A stretch of 64,000 bases of DNA, from NCBI GenBank assembly GCA_947069175.1, contig CAMTDV010000007.1, positions 49,929,681-49,993,680 on the forward strand, in the 5' to 3' direction. This DNA is from Scalesia atractyloides. Its lineage: Eukaryota > Streptophyta > Magnoliopsida > Asterales > Asteraceae. Positions 56,197 through 64,000 of this stretch are shown here, in pieces (the first letter of the stretch is position 1; each line of letters starts with the position of its first letter). The position numbers were made by a program, and so were the translations under genes. The notes beneath the pieces were generated by a model. It made no database searches and was not told where the DNA came from. It saw only the letters and a list, made by a program, of their open reading frames with translations.

Positions 56197-58796
56197 ATAA
56201 TGTTTGTTGTATGATTGTTAAAAGATAACTGCTTTTTCAATTAAATAAGATAAAGTTAATTTTATTAATTATTTTTAATCATCATCATCATTTATTCATT
56301 TTAAAGTTTAAGTTTTATTTGGTTGATATTTAACAAACATCAATATTGGAAAGAATCAAATACTAGATGTTAGTGTATTAAAAATAAATAATGATTCATA
56401 TGAAGTAGATCCATCGTGTGGTTGGATTTAGTGTGAGTTTGTTTAAACTAGGGTTAACCAAAAGGGGGTTTTGATTGCATGTTTGAAGATTCTAGCTCTC
56501 TAACATCATCCAAACAAAGGTATGTGATGAACTTGTGTATGATGAACTTTTATGTTAGATGGGTTTAGATGATATGATGATATTATGATGTTCATCATCA
56601 CCATACTTACTATTATAGGAGAAATACTTGAACAATCAGATAAAATACATGACATAACATGAAGTGGGTTTTGATGATACGATAAAATTGATCTTATATT
56701 GATGTTAAAGTGTCCATATAATCATCATATTTACAAGAAAATATGAGATACTTGACTAAACTAGATGATTTGATCAAAGTCCATGTATGTTATGAAATGA
56801 GTTTGTACATAGAGATGAAAACCCTAAATTCTTGTATGATAATTGATGAATTAGCATGTGATAAATGAAAGTTTATGTCGATGTGATGTTGCTAAGTTTA
56901 TGAACTTGTTGAGATTGAAAGAAACATTGTAATTTTAGTTAGTACAATTAGCTAATAAGATGGCCTAAAATTAACGCCTACATGGTAATTTGATAAAATG
57001 CCTAAATAAGTTTATGGAACTTGTTAGTGCATATACATATGTCAATTTGCAGTTTGAATTTAAAAGTCAAACTAACCTATAATAGAATCGGATGATAAAA
57101 TATGGCAAAAAAGTCATGAGTATGATGGTTATAATATTGTATGACTAATCTAACCATCTTGTGGATATTGTATTATAGTTTCATTCTTGACAAGCTAAGT
57201 GGGAGCTTGGAAAGGAATGGGTCAAGTGGGCCAAAAACGCGAGAAAGCATGATTGGATGCTAAGTAAGTAAAACTTACACCATTCATAATAGGAATTGAG
57301 TTTTGGTGGTAAACATTTCGGACGCGAACGAAAAGGGTCAAACAAGTAAAAATGAGTTTTTGGTGTAAATACTTGCTGACACGAAATGGGTTAAATAAGT
57401 GAAAATGAGTTTTTTATGGTAAATACTTGTTGACGCGAACCAAAACGAGTCAAACAAGTAAAAAATAAGCTTTTTGATGGTAAATACTTGCTAATGCGAA
57501 CCAAAATAGACCAACAAGTAAAAATGAGTTTTTGATGGTAAATACTCGCTAAAGCAAAATGGGCCGATTGTAAAAATGGATTTTTGGTAGTAAACCAATG
57601 AATTTTGAAAATGTGTACCTATGGTATAAACTATAATTGGTTAAATTGGTAAGATGGTAAGTAAATACCTTTTTGCAATAAACTATGCTTGTTATATCAA
57701 ATGCAAAAGAGGAAAGCACGAAAACGAAAAGGCAGTTGGATCCATGGAAACAGTCAAAGGTAGATGTATGCACCATTTGAAAACATTTAATGCTTTGTGT
57801 GAGTTTGTGTTAAGGAAAGCATTAATTATGGCTGTCTTGCCATGAACAAAAATAGATTTGCAAGGTATTGCTAACGGGTCAATGCTTTGACCGCCCAGTT
57901 ATGTTTAGTGGTCATGCCTCGATGAGGGTTGTGATACGATTAAAGTTAGTTTAGTAGGTAGACACTATAACATTTAGGATAGTAGTCAGACTGTTTAGAG
58001 TATAAATGGTATTAGAGCTAAAAATTAAAATTATGATGCGAAAATATATTAAATAAGTTTTAAAAACATATATGTTAATAAATTTTAGTTTTAAAGGAAT
58101 TAAAATAGTTTGGGTAATGGATTTAAAGTGCCCGAATTCAAAAAAACTTTAATAACCTTCGATTGTAAAAGACTAAATTCGACAAAACGACCGGATGATA
58201 AAATCGGGCAAACTAACTTTAAGGGTGATAAAAATGAGCTTATATTGGGTTGATCTTTCAGTTAACATAAAGATGGGAAGCCAAAAGCTTTGGCATTAAA
58301 GACTCCTAAGGCTTATTTGCATATTACAAAATATAACGGAAATATTTTCGAGTTATGTTAAAGAGTCCCCTAGTGTAACAGCCATTAATTGAAGCTGATG
58401 ATTTAGAAAGATGTAAATATTGATAAAAAGTAGGAAGCATGATTTATGAATGTCGAAATGCTCTAACGTATCGATTGGTAATAAGTACAAACAAAGAATG
58501 ATCTTTAAAAGCTAAAGGATCGGAATTAGGCTGTGAGATTTAACCTAACTTAATCGGGGAAAGTCCTAAACATGATTCGGATCAAGTCTGCGCAAATAAT
58601 TGTGAAAAAATAGGCAATATTGTGCAGGGTCAAAGCTAGCACTTTAGCAAAATGATTTTGGAAACATAGTCCTATCACGCTAGATGAGGGAAATGTTGTG
58701 CTCAGTTCGTAACGCTGAGAGAGCGTTTTACACAACTTGTTTTCTTTTTTTTTAAAACAAGGCTTTATTGTTAATAAAGGTATTTTTATATGTTGA
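56197..58796. other. AT-rich DNA, no gene recognised; possible LTR traces
   Basis: A minisatellite of about 60-65 bp lies at 57300-57560 (four to five units, GGTAAATACTTGCT and AAGTAAAAATGAGTTTT). TGGTATTAGAGCT at 58007-58019 resembles a tRNA-Met primer site. It could mark the end of a decayed plus-strand LTR, but no LTR pair is visible. Short frames (57549-57845) carry no motif. Confidence 0.5.
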
Positions 58797-59538
58797 AGAT
58801 AAGGTTTTCTTAGACTGAATCGGACGAAAGGATGACAAGCATGGAATAACAACCCACTCTGGAATCAGATCCATGGAAACATTCATGAGAAGAAATTGAA
58901 GGTATGATTATGCGAGACAAAATTTGGTGAATTAATCTTATTATTTTATGTGGTGCAAATTATTTGTGTAATACACACGTTATGCGTTTCTGTTGATCAG
59001 TCAATCCAGCATGCTTAAATTCTTAAAAAATCTAGATAAATGTACGAAACTTTAAATATTATTGAATACAGGTTAGAGTTTTAATTTAGAATGTTTAATT
59101 AGATTGTATGTTTCTATGATAATTTAAGGATCATATACAGACTCAAAATATTATTTGTTACTTTTACCAAAAATTAAAATAACATTGAGGGTTTTCTATC
59201 ATGATGAACTTTATTGTTCAACTTCAAAGATTATTAGGTTTGTTAATAATCTAATATTTTTCTGGGTTGAGTTCATACTGGAAACAAGAATCATGCATAC
59301 AAACTATTAAAATAATTGAATCAAATGTAACTCCTTCAAATACGTTTACGAATCAGATCATAGAAAATAAAACCTAATGTTGAAACGGAAAGCTTCTAGC
59401 CAGACATAACAACCATACCATTCAAAACAAATACTGAACAGAACATATAAACCAAAAGTTACGAAAACAAAGATAGATTAATTATCTAGAACATGTATGG
59501 TACAAAAATCAATAAAATTGCTTTCGTGCTTCTCATTT

Positions 59539-59613
59539 TTAGTCGTCAAAGAAGCCCCATATAGATGATATGACATTGCCCATTACCATGCTTGAAGCCC
59601 AAACCAATGACAT
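59539..59613 (-). CDS. 24-codon small ORF, copy 1, unknown
   Basis: The frame starts MSLVWASSMVMGNV and ends IWGFFDD plus stop. A TAA lies directly before the ATG. It is preserved base for base in the second copy of the duplication. I know no family for it, and it may be chance. Confidence 0.2.
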   Translation of the reverse strand: MSLVWASSMVMGNVISSIWGFFDD

Positions 59614-59869
59614 TTAGTGAAGCCAGTATAGTTTCAATAGTTGAACTCTACATATTAATTTGAAGTGTTCGGAATTTGACATAACAGACTTATATGTTAT
59701 GTACCAGCTAAGAAGTCCAAGAAGATGCATGTGCATGAACCTAAAAAGCCAAGTATTACGCACGCATACAACCAGTTGCATGTTCCATTTTATAATAATA
59801 ATAATAATAATAATAATAAACAACAACACTAACAATAAAAAATAAAACAACAACAACAATAACAATAAC

Positions 59870-59929
<60 letters not shown>

Positions 59930-60735
59930 GTTTTAAAACGCGCTGATTGTCTAACTTAAACACTAATGGTTTTTATTGTTTATGATAGGTTTTCTTTAGA
60001 CTGAATGCGGACGAAAGGATGACCAAGCATGCGAATAACAAACACTCTGGAATCACGATCCCATGGAAACATTCATGAGAAGGATGAAGCATGATTATGC
60101 GAGACAAAATTTGTGTATAAAATCTTATTATTTTTGTGTGCAAATTATTTGTGTAATAACATGTTATGTCGGTTCGTCTGGGATGCCAGTCATCCAGGCA
60201 CGTTTGATATTCTTAAAAAAATCTAGGACCTAAATGTACGAAACTTTAAAATATTATTGAATACATGTTAGAGTTTTATAATTTAGAATGTTTAATTAGA
60301 TTGTATGTTTCTATGATAATTTAAGGATCATATACAGACTCAAAATATTATTTGTTACTTTTACCAAAAATTAAAATAACATTGAGGGTTTTCTATCATG
60401 ATGAACTTTATTGTTCAACTTCAAAGATTATTAGGTTTGTTAATAATCTAATATTTTTCTGGGTTGAGTTCATACTTGAAACAAGAATCATGCATACAAA
60501 CTATTAAAATAATTGAATCAAATGTAACTCCTTCAAATACGTTTACGAATCAGATCATAGAAAATAAAACCTAATGGTGAAACGGAAAGCTTCTAGCCAG
60601 ACATAACAACCATACCATTCAAAACAAATACTGAACAGAACATATAAACCAAAAGTTACGAAAACAAAGATAGATTAATTATCTAGAACATGTATGGTAC
60701 AAAAATCAATAAAATTGCTTTCGTGCTTCTCATTT

Positions 60736-60810
60736 TTAGTCGTCAAAGAAGCCCCATATAGATGATATGACATTGCCCATTACCATGCTTGAAGCCCAAA
60801 CCAATGACAT
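60736..60810 (-). CDS. 24-codon small ORF, copy 2, unknown
   Basis: Identical to the frame at 59539-59613. The surrounding DNA is equally conserved between copies, so identity alone does not prove coding. Confidence 0.2.
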   Translation of the reverse strand: MSLVWASSMVMGNVISSIWGFFDD

Positions 60811-60987
60811 TTAGTGAAGCCAGTATAGTTTCAATAGTTGAACTCTACATATTAATTTGAAGTGTTCGGAATTTGACATAACAGACTTATATGTTATGTA
60901 CCAGCTAAGAAGTCCAAGAAGATGCATGTGCATGAACCTAAAAAGCCAAGTATTATGCATGCATACAACCAGTTGCATGTTCCATTT

Positions 60988-61054
<67 letters not shown>

Positions 61055-61093
61055 TAACAATAAAAATAAAAATAAAACAACAACAACAATAAC

Positions 61094-61176
<83 letters not shown>

Positions 61177-61230
61177 GTTTGAATTAGTCTTGAGAATAAT
61201 GGAACCGTGGGATGAGCAACATTCTCCAAT

Positions 61231-61440
61231 TTGTTAGAATTAGTTTAGATTTAATTGTTTCCATTGTTTAAAAGAGGGTATATAAGAGCCATAGGATTTA
61301 TTATTAGGTATGAGAAAACTTTGATTCAATTATCTATCTATTATTCATTCTGGCTTCTATCTATTTTCTGTGGTGAATTAACCAAAAACCATAATTACAA
61401 CCGTATGTGTATTTCACTAAATATAGAGATAGAATAGGAT
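61231..61440 (+). promoter_or_regulatory. LTR-like promoter segment
   Basis: TGTTAGAATTAGTTTAG at 61231 resembles a Copia LTR start. A TATA box (GTATATAAGAGCC) follows at about 61278-61290, with pyrimidine-rich sequence after it. No CA end, primer site or target duplication is found. Confidence 0.3.
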
Positions 61441-61458
61441 GGGAAATCAGATACAGAT

Positions 61459-61779
61459 TTAGATGGGAAGAAGATTAAACATTGATAAATAATTTTCATA
61501 TCCTCTACTCTCGTTCACTAATCGCACTGATTTCTTCATAAATCCCACAGATCCATTCAACTTTATGGGTCTCTTGGACTTGGCTAACTGATTGGGTTTT
61601 CCATTGGGTTCATAACATAATTGCAATTTGCAATCTCTTCCGGTAAGTTTTTTTATTGAACGACCAACAAAATCAATATCGAGTACTCTCAGGGCATTAA
61701 TTGGACCAAATAGAATAATGCAAGAGCAACCCGAGTCCATCATCAATTCCACGGAAAACACGGCAACCCACCCGCCCAT
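61459..61779 (-). CDS. Unrecognised 106-codon frame
   Basis: Starts MGGWVAVFSVELMMDSGCSC and continues through DIDFVGRSIKKLTGRD. No signal peptide, domain or splice context is convincing. In this AT-rich setting a frame of this length could be chance or a degenerate exon. Confidence 0.15.
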   Translation of the reverse strand: MGGWVAVFSVELMMDSGCSCIILFGPINALRVLDIDFVGRSIKKLTGRDCKLQLCYEPNGKPNQLAKSKRPIKLNGSVGFMKKSVRLVNESRGYENYLSMFNLLPI

Positions 61780-61879
61780 ATCCGTAGCACAACGGTAAAA
61801 TTACCGGTAAAAATCTGTTTGCCTCAAGTATCGAACCTAACTTTCCATGTGTCTTCTACCATTGTCCACCAGTACCTCA

Positions 61880-61999
61880 TTTTGTATCAAGTGAGAATTA
61901 AACCTGCATCTCTCAACATAAATACAAACCTTACACCACTTCATCTAGAGATCATTGGCTTCGGTAATAACTCTACCACTAAGATAATAGCTCCATAAA
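61880..61999 (-). mobile_element. Possible tRNA-derived SINE head
   Basis: The minus strand has an A-box-like TTAGTGGTAGAG (61971-61982) and a B-box-like GGTTTAATTCTC (61893-61904), about 67 bases apart. No body, tail or target duplication could be assigned. Confidence 0.3.
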
Positions 62000-63199
62000 T
62001 TAAATTGATGTACGCGTAATATTTAATTAGCCTATGATTGCCTTTAAATTCCTTATATTGCAGCCCAATATCATTTCAAGTACTTTGATTTCAAGTACTT
62101 TGATGATTGATCACATTATTTTATTGTTTGTTATAAAGTTGTTTCTTGTTGGACGCTTTATTTATATAAAGTTTTTTTGCCGTCGTTAAAAAAAGCATTT
62201 GTTTTAGGTCGTTCTCTTGACAATTCATCAATCTCTCCAATGCTCATTGTCATTCTTGCAATTGCTTCACACCTCCAAAAACTGTAATAAAATTCAAAGT
62301 AGTTGATTTCGTACCATCAAAACATATGTTCACGATATAATCAAATTTACGGATGATAAATACATTAAAACTTAAAAGTAAAGTATTTAAAATATGCGTT
62401 AAAATAACAGCGAATAATATATTTAGGTTTAACATCTTTCTATTTCTTTTTGGCCTACTTTATTTTCACAACATAACCAACACTAACAACTATGCTATGG
62501 CCGTGCTCTCACAAAAGAGTACTGTTTAGTGTCAATTTCAAAGCTTAGAATGAAACACGTGGTGAAAGTTCTTTAAACATTTAATAAAAAGATTTAATTT
62601 AGATTATGGCCTCAACACATTAAACTGTGAGTCCCAAAACAATCTTGTAATAAAAAAAATTAATTTAGATTATGACCTCAACACATTAAACTGTGAGTCA
62701 CAAAATAGTCTTGCATCACAGTGATAATGATTGACAAACACCTATAGATTAGATATTTGAATCATATAAGTAAGAAAACAAAAAGAAAATTAAGATGAAG
62801 GTGAAGAATCTTGTCCAACATGTAATCCTATAATGATGATCATAGATCCTTGATATTGATTTGAAGCATGTAAATCTGACACAAATGCACAAAGATGATA
62901 ACAAAATAACATTGGTCCAAGAAACTTGGAACCAAAGGATTCATCCCAATCATATATATTACTACTGACCTCTCAGCGTAATTATTAATTACGCTGGGAG
63001 GATAATTACGCTGCCACTTGTACAATCCCCAAATTACATTTTTGGCCTTTCTACTTTTACTAACTATAACAATTAGGCTATAAACTATGAAACTCAAGTA
63101 TCGACGGTCTCAAAACGTTCTAACAATATCCTCCCCGGACCGTTGCGTACTTGAGAGTCTTCATTCTTCGTTCTGAGCTTTCAGGCTTGCAGTGGCATC
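62000..63199. other. Intergenic DNA with a short tandem duplication and a palindrome
   Basis: No gene is recognised. 62597-62662 and 62663-62725 are tandem copies (TTTAGATTATG, CCTCAACACATTAAACTGTG). A near-perfect hairpin lies at 62969-63001. The stretch 63080-63199 may be 3' untranslated sequence of the neighbouring frame. Confidence 0.5.
62974..62996. repeat. Perfect 11-bp-arm palindrome CAGCGTAATTA
   Basis: CAGCGTAATTA, one T, then TAATTACGCTG. The stem extends outward five more positions (CCTCT against GGAGG, one a G-T pair). A third copy, TAATTACGCTG, follows at about 63003-63013. Confidence 0.8.
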
Positions 63200-63895
63200 T
63201 TATTCGTTTGATGGAGGTGCAGTTTGAGTAAACACAACTTCACTTCTTTTAGGATCCCCCGTATGGACTTCGTATATGGATGAAGTCGAAGGTGGTGGTA
63301 TGACTTGAACATTAGATTCTAATGAGGGATCTTTGGTTTGAGACGAGGATGGTTGTGGTTCAGCAGGTTTTTCGGCTAGTTTCTTCTTTTTGGCTTCATC
63401 CTCCTCTTTTTGCTCTTCAATTCTGACAAGAATCTCCATCATCCCTTTCTTTTTTTCTCTAGCCTTTTCTACTGCTCGTTGAAAGAGCATACCCTCCTCT
63501 AGATTTTCATTTCTAGCTCCGACATGTATCTTGTGCCCATAAAGAATGTTCAGGTCAAATAGACAAAACATCAGCACGTCCATTGGATCAAGAATCCTGA
63601 TGTCATCATTTTCGTTCGATCTGATCACTGCATCACCAGTTTGTCCATCATAGAACCATTTCTTGAAGTTGGTAAGCATTTCTAGATGTTCTGGAGGAAT
63701 TTTCACCCTGTTAATCACCTTAGCTGGATTAATTACCCATGTAACTTTGGCTTTTCCATTTCCTGGGTCTTTGGTGGTTTTCGAGACTCGTCTTCTTGGG
63801 CATTGAGGCTTGAACACGGTGAATCCACATAAGCATTCTCGTAGTATAAGTCTTTCAAAATCTCCTCCAATGCTACTATTTGTGGGATTTATCAT
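63200..63895 (-). CDS. Unrecognised protein exon, charged coiled-coil-like, probably partial
   Basis: 231 codons open from ATG 63893-63895 to a stop at 63200. The N-terminal half is globular-looking, with Cys residues (RECLCGFTVFKPQCPRRR) and DPMDVLMFCLFDLNILYGHK. The middle is Lys/Glu-rich (EKAREKKKGMMEILVR, EEQKEEDEAKKKKLAEK) and probably helical. The C-terminus is Ser/Pro-rich and disordered-looking. Upstream of the ATG the frame stays open to a TAG at about 63932, and CTTAG just before GATGC looks like a splice acceptor. The exon may therefore begin near 63931 and the gene continue past the window edge. I do not recognise the family. A transposon-associated protein of this plant lineage is as likely as a host gene. 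Confidence 0.5.
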   Translation of the reverse strand: MINPTNSSIGGDFERLILRECLCGFTVFKPQCPRRRVSKTTKDPGNGKAKVTWVINPAKVINRVKIPPEHLEMLTNFKKWFYDGQTGDAVIRSNENDDIRILDPMDVLMFCLFDLNILYGHKIHVGARNENLEEGMLFQRAVEKAREKKKGMMEILVRIEEQKEEDEAKKKKLAEKPAEPQPSSSQTKDPSLESNVQVIPPPSTSSIYEVHTGDPKRSEVVFTQTAPPSNE

Positions 63896-64000
63896 ATCAT
63901 GTTTACCCCGTTCGCGAGCATCCTAAGTTGGTAAACTTTACATGTCATTGGTTCGTAAATATTGGATTATACCACCTCTTCGCTTCACAATGAATAACCT
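63896..64000. other. Window edge, probable intron or upstream sequence
   Basis: Minus-strand sequence before the putative acceptor near 63932 contains stops in the frame of the downstream exon. Too short to interpret. Confidence 0.3.

Larger units (their letters stand above)
58797..61175. repeat. 1.2-kb tandem duplication with ATT microsatellites
   Basis: Copy 1 (about 58797-59930) and copy 2 (about 59984-61175) repeat with a period near 1197 bases. From about 59090 and 60288 on they are almost identical. In the first 250 bases they differ by many single-base indels. Each copy ends in long (AAT)n/(ATT)n tracts (59794-59930 and 60990-61175). Confidence 0.88.

Noticed and set aside
58007..58019. 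Primer-binding site TGGTATTAGAGCT proving another LTR element
   Set aside because: No LTR pair, purine tract or gag-pol motif nearby; a 13-base match alone is too weak.
59614..61229. Poly-Ile, poly-Tyr and poly-Leu frames
   Set aside because: Direct translations of (AAT)n and (ATT)n microsatellites.

Overview
This window is plant nuclear DNA, almost certainly eudicot and most likely Asteraceae. The lineage call is my inference from the retroelement types and their overall look, not from a search. It is AT-rich, gene-poor and built mostly of transposable elements inserted into one another. Two stretches look like ordinary host coding DNA: a broken lipid-transfer-protein gene near the left edge (1085-1528, minus) and an unrecognised reading frame at the right edge (63200-63895, minus) that probably continues past the window.

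Layout. 1-3151: intergenic DNA with the DIR1-like nsLTP pseudogene, its TATA box and a 162-bp hAT-type MITE with an 8-bp target duplication. 3157-9624: a decayed Copia LTR retrotransposon on the minus strand with two LTRs, PBS, PPT, TSD CAATT and a recognisable RT YIDD motif; its leader holds a long array of small hairpin repeats. 10933-17163: a Mutator-like element (MULE) on the minus strand. Its decayed multi-exon gene joins a FAR1-type DNA-binding domain, a MULE transposase core, a SWIM finger and an OTU-type cysteine-protease domain. About 2.5 kb of tandem palindromes lies 3' of that gene. 18663-19226: a short Helitron-like element. 19321-26767: remains of a plus-strand Gypsy element with a 3' pol tail, a PPT and an apparently very long 3' LTR.

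27206-53793 is a nested stack. Outer element B is a Tekay-type Gypsy element on the minus strand with TSD AGTCA on both sides. Its right (5') LTR is split by element A (34042-51861), a second minus-strand Tekay-type Gypsy element with 3.1-kb LTRs. Element A carries an extra proline-rich reading frame upstream of gag, and that frame is itself split by a solo LTR, D (45897-48548, TSD TACGC). LTR divergence judged by eye (B about 10 percent, A about 3-4 percent) agrees with this order. Solo LTR D carries four tRNA-like modules and a cluster of W-box cores.

53799-63199 holds another Gypsy-LTR-like remnant, several minisatellites, a 1.2-kb tandem duplication with ATT microsatellites, and weak SINE-like and LTR-like traces. 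None of the transposon proteins looks intact: I see stops, frameshifts and lost catalytic residues throughout. No rRNA gene, CRISPR array or organellar segment is visible. All repeat boundaries, identities and splice sites were read by eye.
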